Assembly: GCA_009741485.1 (NCBI GenBank)
Contig: CM019236.1
Location: 46,426,228-46,490,227 of the forward strand
Direction: 5' to 3'
Length of the DNA: 64,000 nt
DNA from: Malurus cyaneus samueli
Taxonomy: Eukaryota > Chordata > Aves > Passeriformes > Maluridae
The position numbers were made by a program, and so were the translations under genes. Of the stretch, positions 26,001 through 38,410 are shown piece by piece (position 1 is the first letter of the stretch; each line of letters opens with the position of its first letter). The notes under the pieces were generated by a model. The model ran no database searches, was not told the DNA's origin, and saw nothing but the letters and a program-made list of their open reading frames with translations.

Positions 26001-26172
26001 GAGGCACAAAACATTCCCAGCAACAGGAACACTTGGATCTTGCCAACCTGCTTCAAACTGGCCAAGTTGAAACAAATTATATTCCAGTCACACTGTCACT
26101 ACCTTGCATCAAAGGTCCTGCTCCCACATCTTTGTATCACACCAGGAATGTCCTCTGATGCAGCAGCCTCCC
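20095..26172. repeat. Copy 1 of a direct duplication (clean copy)
   Basis: This stretch pairs collinearly over its entire length with 26183-32681. Matching anchors include GGCAGTAGACATTCTTT (20970 and 27087 regions), TGCAGTTAGAGCAGCAGT (21916 and 28139) and TCCCACATCTTTGTATCACA (26122 and 32631). No gene is recognised inside; it contains a 21-base poly(T) at 21829-21849 and a poly(A) run at about 24698-24713. The right end stops at the N gap. Confidence 0.85.
25640..26060. repeat. Dispersed repeat A, copy in the left contig
   Basis: A segment of a few hundred bases with the anchor GGATTTCTGGGGATGCTGCT at about 25878, followed by CACAACTCCATGCATTTGCA. A diverged copy lies at about 40720-41170, and a third instance at about 32130-32560 belongs to the probable false duplication. 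I cannot name the family. Confidence 0.75.
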
Positions 26173-26182
26173 NNNNNNNNNN
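26173..26182. other. Assembly gap, 10 N
   Basis: Ten undetermined bases. They divide the clean copy of the duplication from its indel-rich copy, and the sequence after them jumps back to the equivalent of about position 20095. Confidence 1.
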
Positions 26183-29100
26183 CCCGTGCTATTCAGAAAT
26201 TTGCCTGCTTTCTTTTCCCATGGCTTTTTACTCCTTGACTCTCGTGCTGCTTTACATTGCTGGGTATGTTCACTGCATTCGATTTTTTAGGTTAAACACT
26301 TATTTTTGCAAAACTCTCATTGTTATATAGAATTACATGTGCACACACCACTTTTAGATACGCTTATCTATCTTCTTTCGCCAGTGCCTATTGTATGGCT
26401 TTTCTGCTCTGTGTGAACTTCTGATAGAACTCAACTTTGATTCCTTCTTTCACTGGTTTGATGAGCAGGACTCAAGGCTTTCCAACAAGGACACGATGGC
26501 AATATGGGAAAGGTCACAACTGGTTTAGAGTAGTCCTGGATGTATTACAGTTTGAGCTCTGCTTTGCTCTTTCTAGATTTAGTCAAGTATCTGTGTGTTC
26601 TAAAAAAAACTAATGGCACTGGCTATTGTAAAATCATTTTAAAAACTAGGAAGGAACTAGTCTGCTGCAAAGCTTAACTAAGGAACTGAAACTTAAATGA
26701 ACCACGTATAGACAACAGCTGTTAATCTGACAGTTACCATCTCACAATACAAGTACAGATTTCTAATTTCTTTAAAGAGCAAATAATGATACTTAATCCA
26801 ATATCGAGCTGTTTCAAATTGCATAGCATTTATCAGTGCATGTGAGTCTTGTAGCAGTTGGTGCATTAAGTGTCATTACCAATGAACCTCTTTTGTGGGA
26901 GGAGAAGAGTGAGAGGAGCGTGTATGGACACTTAAAAGGACTTACGTTGAAGGAAACAATGATTTAGTCTGCATATGTAAATTTAATTAAATGACCTATT
27001 ATGGGTATGCTTGGCCTTGCAATAACCTCCATTCATTATTCCGAGACACCAATATAGGGCTCACTGGAGCTGTCACTTGAGGACTGGCAGTAGACATTCT
27101 TTATAGTCTGTACCTGGATCTTCTTCCTTACCACCTTCCGAGTGACTTTACATCTTTCTTTTTCTGCCAGGTGCCTACCTGCCCTTTGGACCTTAGCTCT
27201 GTAACCTAAACGGTAAATGAAGGTATGAGCATGTGCTGGTAAATTTGTTATTAGATACCCAAAAACCGTATATACCCCCAAGTTATGATGGATGAAGGTG
27301 GGAGTAAACTGGGAGAGGAATGGGTTCGTGCTCCTGAATTGTGCTCCTCGATGTCATTGGACTATTCTTTAATTTCCTACGGTTCAGCTCCTCTACCTTT
27401 ATCATCTAACAGCTGTGCAGCAAAGGCATTGCAACTACCTGACTACTGTTCCTTGACTTCGACCGTGACATGTTGCCTCATTTTTTCAGGCTTTGATCTA
27501 TACTTGCACCAAAAAGCCCTGTGTAACTTAATCGTATACCTTTCATGTCACTTAACAGAAAATACAGATTAGATAGGTTTAGGTTTGCCAAAATTAGCAC
27601 ATGTTCTGTCCCTTTTTCCTGTTCAAATATTGGGGATGATCTACAGATACAAAGATGCATGTTCAGTACAAGGAAAACAGTTTGTAGAACTAATACAATG
27701 TGTTGATAGGGAGTTCTCTGACTTGCATGTTCACTTGATCCCATCCATGTTCAAACACTGCTGTTTTCCTCTGAAAGCCTGTCTTGGTGTGGAGCCAGAT
27801 GGCTTCTTCCTCCCATTGCAGAATGTATTTATAGCTGACTGACTGAAAGTTATGTACATTATTTGAGCAATGTTTGCCTGCTATTCTAAGTTTAGGTTTA
27901 CTAGGACTGCTCTGTAATGCATAAAAATAATTTTCAAGTTTTGATTTATAACGTTCTAACACTTGCTGATCTTGACTGCCATTGCAGGGACACCCAGCAA
28001 AGCCTTCATTTCCTCTCTGCTTATGCTAAATGATTTGTTTTTTGTTTTCTTTTTTTTTTATCTTTTTTTTTTAAAGGCAGTGTAGCATTTTATGTGTTGA
28101 AGAGTGCAGTGAAATGAATGCAAATTTCTATCCTAACCTGCAGTTAGAGCAGCAGTGTTCAATTTTAACAGGACAGTGACCTATTGATTTAACCCCATAC
28201 AGTCTGCTGTGTTTCAGAACATGTTTCTGGCTTACCGTCGATAATTAATGGGATAGTTGCCTTCCTGTTTTTAGAGTCCTGGTTATAGTGTGCTTTGGAG
28301 AGATTTAACGCTGTGGGTTTATGACTTCTCTCGCCACAGACTCACAGGACATAATTTCTCTGATACAAGTGTTATATTGAACATCGGTTCCCTGCAAGAG
28401 TGACTTTATTTTTTGTGAACGATACATTTTATGAGAAGGCTTTCATAACGAGTATCAGTGCTGAAAAAGTTGAAGTCTTGAAATAATGTGTGATAGATAT
28501 TAAAGATTCTATTCCCAAATGCGATCAGTATTTTTTAATAGGGCACTGTCTTGTGGTGTAGTTATGCCTTTGAGCTCTCCTGGCAGCATTACCATTTACG
28601 CATGTCACTGCTGCACTGGGCAAGCTTAGGCCCTTTATTTAGCCAGGAAACATATTTTTCACTGGATGGCTTCATTTATATTGCAGGCAATCTCCCCTAC
28701 TACACCCTCTGGCAAGCAACTCTTAATCACAACATCCGCCAAGATAAGGCCGAAATTTTCCCCCATAGCAGGTTGAAGGCGCAGAGAAACTGCCCTTTGT
28801 GCTTGCCTTTTACAGGAAAGGTTATAAGTCTGGTGACTGTCCTGCACTTTATAGTCTTCTCTCACTGTCACAGAGCTGTGGCCACACAAGCTCGTTTTGC
28901 TATTCTGAAGGCAGGACAGGCACCAAATCCAGAGTGCCCAAGTCAACTCTAACATCTTGTCTTTACCGTGCATCCGTTTCTTAGTGTCTCTTGATCTTGC
29001 CAAAATGGGGTAGCAAGAGGTGCGCTTGAGTATACTCGAGTATTTTATTGTGTAATTTGGGTGCTTATAAAATGCCTTTCACTATTATTTAGAAAAGTTG

Positions 29101-32100
29101 GGGGAATCTTGTTAGCATTAGCATAGCTGTATATTCCAGCATTCCCAAACATGCCCGAAGCAAGTTATCCTTTGTGATAGTTTTAGTTTAGCAATGATGT
29201 ATGTAGCTAGTTAGCAATCAGTATTCTTAGGCTACAAGTTCTGAGTATTGGAAGAGAACATCTGCTCTTTGAATGCAAAGCATCAGAGTTGTAATTCACT
29301 ATCAGATTTCAGCATCCCTCCTACTTATGAATGACTGATGAATCTTAATCTTCTCAAAAGTATGACAACTACTTGCTTAAAAAACTGGTTTCTCACCTCT
29401 GGTTATTTAAATCATACCTACTGTCTAAGCAGTTGTATGAAGAGCTGTGTTGTATTATCACAAGACTTCTCTCAAGCTGTCTTCATATAGCATTTTTTGT
29501 GAATGTTCTAATAAACATCAGTAAAAATCAATCTGACCATATAAAACCTAATGTAAGCTGAACAAGTTATTGTCTAGGTGCTTATTTTTGTGCATCTGCC
29601 TAATTTTTCAGGGGGAAAAAAGACCTAAGTATTAAGTGCGTCGAAGAGTGGTTTCCACACTGTGTGCCTCAACCACCAGTAGTGGCGTTAGATCACACAT
29701 GTTACTTGTGTAGATTGTCTTTCAAAAAACTAGCATTAACTGATGTAATTGTTTCTCAGTAGTCATGCCTGTTGCAATGAGACATGTTCATATATTGTGG
29801 TAACTTGTCCTCCACAAATAACATAGGTAGTGTACAATTAGTATTTTTAACAAAAATAATTATATAAGATGGACTTTTTTCTCTTATATTTAACATCTGT
29901 TCATCCTGTGGTGTTCTGTTCTTAGAATAATTCTGTGATATACTTTTGCCTTACATGTTGTTTGTGTTTCGACTGTAAATTTTGCACCAATATGAAAATA
30001 TTGTATTCTAAAGTATTATTTACAAGTTCCAGAGATCTGTAACTAGATCTTTATCTGTTGAAAAATACAACATCTCTTCTTACCCTGGATGCTGTGTGAG
30101 TAGTTATGCTTTAAGAACTAGCAGAATACATACGTTAGAGACAAACATACTCTTTATTTCAGCTGGGAACACTTTTTACGTGTAACTTCTGTAGGCCTAG
30201 CTTGTGTTTTGAGATAGGTTCGTTGCCCTGTGAAAGTTTGCATGAGCTTTAAGAGTGTAATGTTCACATGTTTTCATTTGTAAGATGACATCTGAGTTGA
30301 TTCCTGCGAACACTCCAAGCACCTCTAGGACCCTTAGTTCTCATGGAGGTAGCAGTTACTCTAATCCGCTTTAAGAGGTGCCTTCTTGGTATAGCTTTCC
30401 TACAGCTACCACCACACGTTGTGTAAAGCATTCTCTGGTGCTTTTCGAGTTACTTTAATGTGACCCCACCTCTCCCTTCAAAGATATTTATAAAATGTTT
30501 TCCTGTTTGTACTCCTCAGAACACTTATGACTGATTGTTTTCATTCATGATCATCCCAGCCCACGTCTAGCCTCTGTGCCTGACTCGGTTAGCGATGGTG
30601 GACTGGCCTGCAGTGCTCGGGCCAGACACCATGACTCCTTGGCGGAGGGAATCAGCTGACAAGGGGAAGGGCCCGTCCAGTCGAGCCAGACCCCAGGGGA
30701 AGACTTGAACCACTGTGGTGGCAGAGCCCACCCCTCCTTGAATGTTTAAATGCTTACCTTTCTTCATGGATGGGGGGGGAGGGGGCCATCAGACTGGATA
30801 CGCCCACATAGCGATTGTATCCTGCATGCTACCCTGCCTCTGGCAATGAGCAATGGTCCTTCCCACTCTGTTCAAAATACTGCAGAACTAGATGTAATGG
30901 CCATTGGTTGCTGCCCCAGCACCTCTGGGGTAAGCCTTACTGTTCCTTGCTGGACTGCAAGTTTCAGCCCAGCTCTGAGCAGCTACACATTACATTTAAA
31001 AACCAATACATGGAAGAACTCAGGTTTGGCCGGTTACTTTCTGGAAAAGCGGAAGCAAACAAAATAACTGACCTTCATAAAGAGAAAAAAAAAAAAAAAA
31101 ACCAAAAAACCAAAACCAAAACATTCAACACAAAAAGTGAATTTTACACCGCCCTTCCTCTGGCGCTGAGGGTAGCGAACAAGGCAGTAGCATGACTTCC
31201 AACAGTCCCTCCCTGGCCTCGTGAAGGTTGTGCCGTTGCAATCAGGCTGTGCACTTTCCACATCAAGGCGAAGTTTGGCTCGAGAATGGAAAAGATGGGT
31301 TTGACCACTGGTAAATCCAGTTAACTTCAAGTGAATTAGTCCAGTAGTTAGAACTAATATTCTCTGATAATACAGCTAAGTAAAAAAATATCTTTAGAAA
31401 AAATATTACAGTCGACAAGAAAAGTTTTGTAAGCAGTTAACTGGGATGTCCATTTTGGACACTTCCATACTTGTCATCAAGATGACAGCTTTGAGCACCT
31501 AAAAACAGATTTGTGGTGACTCAACGGGTGGATCTGTAGCATGTGACGTACCCACCTGCCCACGTGAAGCTGAATTGACACAATGCTGGGAAATGCGACA
31601 CAGTGGCCAGTGGCAGACTTGCAACAGAGCGTCCATGCAGACACAAAGCTGTCGCCTATGCAGAGTGCCCCACCACAACAGGCACAGCAGCCTTGGCATG
31701 AATAAGAAAATGGGCTCAAACTTGGCATTTCCTCACCATCCTGAATGGCGGCTCCTCAGTGTTCACTCCTGAATGAAATCTAGTGTCCTGTGCAATTTCC
31801 CCAAGACATTTCTCTGGTATGCGGGCACCATAGCCTCTTTGGTTCTATCTCAAAAGCTGAGCTTTCAGTTCTGGACATTCTAAGAATCCGTCTTACTTAA
31901 CACAGCTATACCAGAGAACCACAGTAATGACGGCGGACGGCGGACGAGAGGTTGGGGGGGAACTGACGACAAATAAACAATTTCAAAAAGGAAAAATAGC
32001 TGCCATGGATCCGGACCTGGAGTCTGCAGACAGGTCTCTGACCCCAGAGCCTGCTGACTTCAATACAAGTGCCGTCCGTAGTGATTACAGAGCGGACGGA

Positions 32101-32681
32101 GGGGAATTATCAAAGGAGGCAGGGGTAGGATGTCAGAAAAGAACACACAGTGAATTGCACAACAAACACTTCAGTCCACACCCAAAAATTAAGTGTCAGG
32201 GACAAGCTCTGTCATTCAGAGTTTCCCTCAGCCAATTCTGTGCTGTTATGAAATGATTGTTCACCACAATACATCCACTCTCAAGGCAAGTGCTGGCACT
32301 CCTGCTAGGAACATGCCTTGAGATCTGCTGCCAGGTAACTATGACGGCTGCTGTAGCACAGGATTTCTGGGGATGCTGCTCAACAACTCCATGCATTTGC
32401 CACACATGTTTTGACGTCAGGACCTCCTGGCCCAGAAAGCTTTCCCATCTAGCAATTTCCAAAGCACAAGCAGTTCCACAGCCAGCGTCAGGAGGCACAA
32501 ACATCCCAAGCAACCAGGAACACTTGGGATCTTGCCAACCTGCTTCAAACTGGCCAAGTTGAAACAAATTATATTCCAGTCACACTGTCACTACCGCTGC
32601 ATCACAAATGGCTCCTGCTCGCCAACAGGCTCCCACATCTTTGTATCACACCAGGAATGTCCTCTGATGCAGCAGCCTCCC
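26183..32681. repeat. Copy 2 of the duplication (indel-rich, probable false duplication)
   Basis: The sequence follows 20095-26172 in order but is about 420 bases longer. Differences are mostly single-base insertions and deletions spread evenly, with few substitutions; this is the error pattern of unpolished single-molecule reads, not of evolution. Reading frames here are unreliable. Sequence quality seems to recover at about 32500. See the finding on the false duplication. Confidence 0.85.
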
Positions 32682-34094
32682 CTAAAAAAACCATGGAGCA
32701 CAGCTCCTATGTGGAGCAAGTCTCATAAACAACAATCCCCACTGCCAGACCCCAACATCTAGCTGGGGATGCTGAGGAGGCCATCTGACAGTGTGTCAAC
32801 TTCTCTGCAACAAATGTGTGAAAACAGCACTTATCTAGGACATGCCAGAACGTAAAAGGCTCCATCAGACCTGCTACAGGAAAGGAGACCACTTGACTGG
32901 GTGACACATTTTTCTTCCACACTCTCTCACTTCAGCTTCTCTGCCTTTGGCTCCTGCTGGTGCCTCCATCATCATCCTAACTCCTCATCAGCCATTCTCT
33001 TCTCAGAACTTGTTCTGGCTCCAGTACCACTGTTCTGTACAATAGTTTGTCATTTTTGCTTTTCTCCAGAAATATTTAGCACTGTTTTCAGGCTTCTTTG
33101 GTCTACAATTGAACATTGTGAGGACTTTTTTCAGCCTTTTTAAGTCTGTAAACTGTGGTGCGTCAGCAGTTCCGGTAATAAACTTTAACCTGTATCCTGC
33201 TAAAACCTGTCCAAAGTCCCAGTTATATCTGCCTGTTAGGAGGGGCTGCTTGAGTTTCTCTTATTTATAAATATAACTCCAGGTGTCTGCCAAATTTTAT
33301 GAGTGTTGGCACAAAAACGAAGCAGGATCATTAAAATACCATGCTACTAAAACAGGGATTTTAGTCCTAGCAATTCTTTTTTAATACGAACAGGGATATT
33401 TGCTGCTAGGCACAGACTGCTTCATTATTTCCCCGTCTAGTTAACTCACTGTTAAACTGGAGGTTGCTGCCCTCTTGCTTGCCGACTGGGGATAGCAAAA
33501 CCCTTCCCTGGAAAGGCTTTTGAAATGCCCATACGCTGCATGTGCTATTGCCGTGGTTTAAAAATTATTTTAAGAGAAACAGTGGGCTGTAGTTATGCAA
33601 AGATGTTTGTGCTTTAACTCTATGGTTCATGGATTATAAAAATTTGTTTCATCTTTCTTAAAGTAATCCTCCTCTGAAATGATCATCAATTCAGGGAAGA
33701 GAACAAATGGCAGTAAGGTGGGGTACTGAGGCCACAGATTTCTAAGACTGCTCTCCCCCAGTGCTGCTGAGGAGTGTGTCACCAGCAGGTCTTGCTGGGT
33801 CTCTGACTGGGCAGTGAGGTGGTCCAGCCCATGGAGCAGCAGGCAGCATTGCTGGGAAGAGCAGCAGAAAGGTGTGGGGTGCTGCTCTACAAGTGCCATT
33901 TTCCTCTGGAGGGAAGAACATTCCGGGGAAGCATTGGCAAGCTGTGCCCTGAGGGGACCCAAGGAACCCAGTCCCCCTTGTGGGGAAAGCTGGCATGAGG
34001 AGTTCACGCTCTGAAAGTTGCCAAAGGAAACACAGGGCAGCAGCCCAAGGCATGGCACCCGCCTCAGTGGTGCTTGGCTTGAGGTGAGCTGGGT
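32682..34094. other. Unrecognised sequence
   Basis: Clean sequence after the duplication. A minus-strand frame of 182 codons (33627-34175) runs into the LTR and has no recognisable domain. No gene is called. Confidence 0.6.
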
Positions 34095-35764
34095 TGTGCT
34101 GATTTCCAGTGGGGTACAGTTAATTTTCTTCATAGTGGCTAGAATGAGGCTGTGTTTTGGGTTTGTGCTGCACACAGGGTTGATAATACAGAGGTTTTTA
34201 GTTATTGCTAAGCAGGGCTAACACAGAGCCAAAGCCTTTCTGCATTTTTTACTGCCAGACTGGTGAGGAAGTTGGGGTACATGGGACATTGAGAGGAAAA
34301 ACAACCAGGACAGGTGACCTAAACTGACCAAAGGGCTATTCCAAATCATTTGACATCCTGCTCAGTATTTAAAACCGGGCACAAGAATGAGTAAGGAGGA
34401 GATGTTTGGAATGAAGGCATTTGTGTCCCCAAGTCACTGTGAGATGTGATGGGGCCCTGGAGATAGCTAAAGAGCTGCCTGCGCACGGGGAGTTGTGAAT
34501 GAATTCTTTGGGGTTTTTCTGCTTACATGCATGCCTTTTACTTTCCATATTTGTCATGGTTTGACCCTGGACGGATACCACACACCCACAGCATCTACCC
34601 ACTCTGCTCTCCCCTGCCACAGCTGGGCAGAGGAGAGGGAAAAAGAATTAACAAAGGGTTAATGAGTTGAGATAAGGAACTATGGGAAACACTTCAAAGG
34701 GCAAAACAGGTTCAACTTGAAGTTACAAAGTGAATTTATTACCAACAGAGACAGAGGAAGATATTAAGAAGTAAAATAAACCCTTAAAGACACCATTCTT
34801 CCCTCATCCCCTCCCTCCTTCCCACTGACAGCGCAGGGAGACAGCGCATGGGAGTTATGGTCAGTTTGTTCCCAGGATGTTCTTCCACTATCAGGGAGAG
34901 GAATCCTTTCCCTGCTTCACTGTGGGGTCCCTCCCACAGGAGACAGTTCTCTCCTCCAGCATGGGTCCACTCCCACAAGCAGCAGTCATCCCAAAACTGC
35001 TGCAGCATGAGTCCCTCCCACGGGCAGACAGTTATCCCAGAACTGCTGTCACATGGGTCACTCATCCACGGGGTGCAGTCCCCAAGGTCAGGCTGCTCCA
35101 TCCTGGAAGCAGGGCCTCTTTCTCAGCAGGATCCCCCACTGAATCACAGCGTCCTCCACAGGAATCCCCTCGCTCTGCAGTGCGCAGCTCCTCCACGGGC
35201 TGTGGGTGGATCTCTGCATCCCCCATGGACCCCAAGGGCTGCAGGGGCACAGCTGCTCCACCATGGCCTGCAAAGGAATCCCAGCTCCAGTGCCTGGAGC
35301 AGCTCCTGCCCCTCCTTCTCCAGTGGCCTTGGTGTCTCCATGTTGTTCCTCACACATTCTCACTTCCTCCTCCTTCTCTGAGTAGGGAAAACACTCTGTG
35401 CTCCTTTTGTTTTGATTTCTTCTTAAATATGTCATCACAGAGGTGTAACCAACCTCTCTAATTGGCCCAGGCTTGGCCAGTGGCACGTCCATCATCCTCA
35501 GAGCCATCAGGAATTGGCTCTGCTGGACATGGTAGAAGTTTCCAGCAGCCTCTCCCAGGAGCCATATTTGTGCCCTCCCCTTGCCCCACCAAATACTGGG
35601 TCAAGCAAAACCAACACACTATTATGCCATATTTATCTCAAACTAAGTGTTTTCTGGCTTTTACCCTTCAGATTCTCTTCCCAGTCCTACTGGGAGGGAC
35701 TTGCTCACTGTGAGCAAGTGGCTTTGCGTGGTGCTTGGTTGCCAGCTGGGATTAAAGCAAGACA
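34095..35764 (+). mobile_element. ERVL-like long terminal repeat, interrupted
   Basis: The outer LTR is in two pieces, 34095-34551 and 35619-35764. It starts TGTGCTGATT and ends AAGCAAGACA, giving TG...CA ends. It carries AACTGACCAAAGGGCTATTC and a TATA-like AGTATTTAAAACC near 34363, which places its sense on the plus strand. The layout matches a common avian ERVL-type LTR as I remember it. The flanks TGGGT (34090-34094) and TGGGG (35765-35769) match at four of five bases, as for a 5-bp target duplication of an old solo LTR. No viral coding region was seen next to it. Confidence 0.8.
34552..35618 (-). mobile_element. ERVK-like LTR nested in the ERVL-like LTR
   Basis: About 1067 bases from TGTCATGGTTTGACCCTGG to CCAACACA, inserted in the outer LTR. 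On the minus strand it shows a TATA-like ATATTTAAG near 35430-35422 and AATAAA near 34739, so its sense is minus. Internally it has the tandem TGGGTCC / CCCACGGG units typical of this avian LTR family. A 139-codon minus-strand frame (35507-35088) is LTR sequence and not a gene. Possible target duplications flanking it are imperfect (ATATT before, CTATT after). It appears to be a solo LTR. Confidence 0.8.
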
Positions 35765-37849
35765 TGGGGGAACAATTTTTCACACAGCTAGGGGGAGAGG
35801 TCACATTTGGCAGCATAAGGGCCAAGCCACAGTATTCAGGAGGAGAACAAAACCCAGCACTGCTCCAGGGCAAGCTCCAGGAGTGCTGAGAGCGGGGCAG
35901 CCTTGTGGCAAAGATCTGCCTGCCCTCAGGAAACAATGTCACAACTCGTCTATCAAGTAAGCTTGAAACTCATGGCCCAGCATGGCTAAAGGCCAGGCTC
36001 TGCAGTACTCCGCATGGTGGCGACAGCGATGGCACAACCCCAGCCAGATACCAGGTGTCTTGTCTTGGATGAAGGTGGGGAACGAAGCCCCCAAGAGCCA
36101 AGGGCCAGGCCCTTGGTGCACGGACAGAGAAGTTGGTGGGGCAGAGTCTGCATGGACTGAGGATTAGCTCCCATAGTGCTTGGCTCAAGGGGGACCTGAG
36201 GTGGAAGGCCCTGCAGAACAAAAATCTCCTGTACAGCTGAATGGCTTAGTCCTTCTGTCCTCTATACAGTAGTATCATTGACAAAACAGCACAAGGCTGG
36301 TGACAAGTTTCTCCGCTGCAGCTCCACTCAGCTTGCTTAGGATCAGAACATGGGTTAGCTCAGTGCACTCTCACAATATTCTGTGTGGTAAACAGAGACA
36401 GGCCCATCTCCAATCTCCCTGCTACTGCGGGCATCCTTGCGCTCACTCCTCACCTGCGCCTACATAGCATGTCTTTCCTCCCCCGCTTCTACCTCCAAGC
36501 CTTCCACAGATGCTGCCAGCTTCTCTGTCTTTCTCCCTGCTTCCCATCTCCTCATGCCCACCTCAGCTTCACAGCCTCTGCTGTCATCACCACCCACCTC
36601 CCAAGTGCTCCACGTTTGTGTCTGGGCATGTCCAAACAGCTGCTGCTACAGCCACTGTCCACATACAAGGAGCTGTCTCCTGCCTGTGGGAAGAGCCCTG
36701 GTCCAGAGCAAAGCCCCAGGAGATCCACCCCATAGCCCCAAGGCTGCCTCCTCCTCCAAGGGCACTTTCCCGCTCCATCTGCACCAGCTGGGAACGCCCA
36801 AAAAGCCACCGCCAGCAACCTGCCATCAAAGATGGAGAAGCATCAGGAAGGTTACACAGCAGTGCCGTCAGCTGTCAAAAAAACACTGTGCTCTCAAGCA
36901 CAAAACCTGCGGCAGCTGCTGCTCTCATGAGTGATCCAAGAATGTAACATCCTCCTCTCCCCATGTGGCCACCAACCAAGAAACATGAGACCCTATGCAG
37001 TGACTGGGGCAGGATGTGCCTGTGTTCTGTGGGTCTTTTACCAGAAGAGCAGGCACCACAGCAGGATTAAGCTGTCGCACTACTCTGTGCCACCCTCACA
37101 GTCACGCTGCTGTGAAGCACACAACATTGCCATTTTTCATTCAAACCAGCTGACTTCCAACGCAGCTCCGCGTGACCTGCAGAGGATTACCACTACAACT
37201 CACAGCTTGGTGGACTTAGCACAGCCACAATGAGCAACAGCAAACACTTTCTCGCCACATCAGCTGACAGTCAGGGCAGCGAAAACAACACAGAAAGAAA
37301 TGATGGGGCAGCAGCTGGCTAGAACCACATGGATTAGAGAGGCTCAAACGGGGCTGGAAACCAGCGATGGACCGCTTAACACAGCAGAACTGCAGCTCCA
37401 GCGCCCATCTCAATTCACCCAAAACATGGTCAGCTGCCTCCTGGCTCCAAGAATGCTGAGAAGGGACACAAACACTACGCGTGCAACACGAGAGGTCAGG
37501 CAACAGGGAAAGGGCAGTCAAAAACCACACAAAACCATCACCCTCAGCATGCGTGTCACGCGTCAGGGTAGCTGTGGCAGCATCCAAAAAGATAAAGGGT
37601 CTTCTATCTGTTCTGGGGTACAGAGCAGTTGTCAGTCTCTCTGCTACAGCATTATGGCTTGCACCCCATGAATTCACAAACTGCAATCTCCACCGCCACA
37701 CTGCAGCAAGGGACCCATCTCCCCTTACAGTCTCAGAACAGCCATGCACCTGAGAGATAAAGGTACATCTCAGGTAACGTACAGCTCAACACCCACAGAC
37801 ATGGGCTTCACACTGTAAAAATGCACTCTTGATACTCTGCATTCTCAGC
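35765..37849. other. Unrecognised GC-moderate sequence
   Basis: Several frames of 100-180 codons occur on both strands (for example plus 36437-36934 and minus 37216-37749). None shows a domain, and overlapping frames are open at the same time, which is expected for stop-poor composition. I call no gene. Confidence 0.55.
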
Positions 37850-38410
37850 TCTGCCTGACAAGTGGGGCATGGTCGAAAATGCCGCCTCAGGGTCAGCTTG
37901 CTACTTGCTAACTGGACCTCCCAAAAAACACAGAGTTGACATTTGCATGTAGCAGGGCAGAGACAACTCAGGGACTGAACAGCAGCTCTGAAATTTAGTC
38001 AAACAGCACCTCCAAGAAAGGACTCTCTCACAACCAAGTCTGGTAACCAAAGCAGAAAAGCAGAGTGTCAGAACAACAAAAGCAAGCAATACCAAGCAGC
38101 AACAGCTGTCAAGGGACCTCCTCAAGTCTCCCAGGTTGACACAAACAGTCTCGCCAGGAAAATCGCGGCAAGGGGGATTGACAACAATGGAAACCAGGCA
38201 ACTCCTCCAGCACTGCACTCCAGCTCATTCTTCCCCCTCCTCTTCCTCCTCCTCTGCTGCACACTCAGCACCTTTACTGGGCTAGCTCAACAAAGAGCCA
38301 CTGCGGGGTGGAGGGTTCTCCTTCTGGGGAACAGCTCTCCCACCCCAGGGGCTCCTGCTTAGAAATCAGACAGCATACCTGTGCACAGTCAACAGCTATT
38401 AAAATAGCAA
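37850..38410. repeat. Dispersed repeat D, copy 1
   Basis: It pairs collinearly with 46330-46940. Anchors are CAGAAAAGCAGAGTGTCAGA (about 38052 and 46533) and GCCACTGC followed by GGTGGAGGGTT (about 38298 and 46836). Family unknown; it may be a local segmental duplication or a repeat specific to this chromosome. Confidence 0.75.

Noticed and set aside
25626..26330. Frame of 234 codons crossing the N gap
   Set aside because: It exists only because the undetermined bases are read through, and it joins the end of copy 1 to the start of the noisy copy 2.
33627..34175. 182-codon minus-strand frame
   Set aside because: No domain is recognisable, it runs into the outer LTR, and two other frames are open in the same place.
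35088..35507. 139-codon minus-strand frame
   Set aside because: It lies wholly in the inner LTR and reflects its repeated units, not a gene.
36385..37749. Several overlapping frames of 100-180 codons on both strands
   Set aside because: Overlap on both strands, no domains and no splice context; most likely chance.
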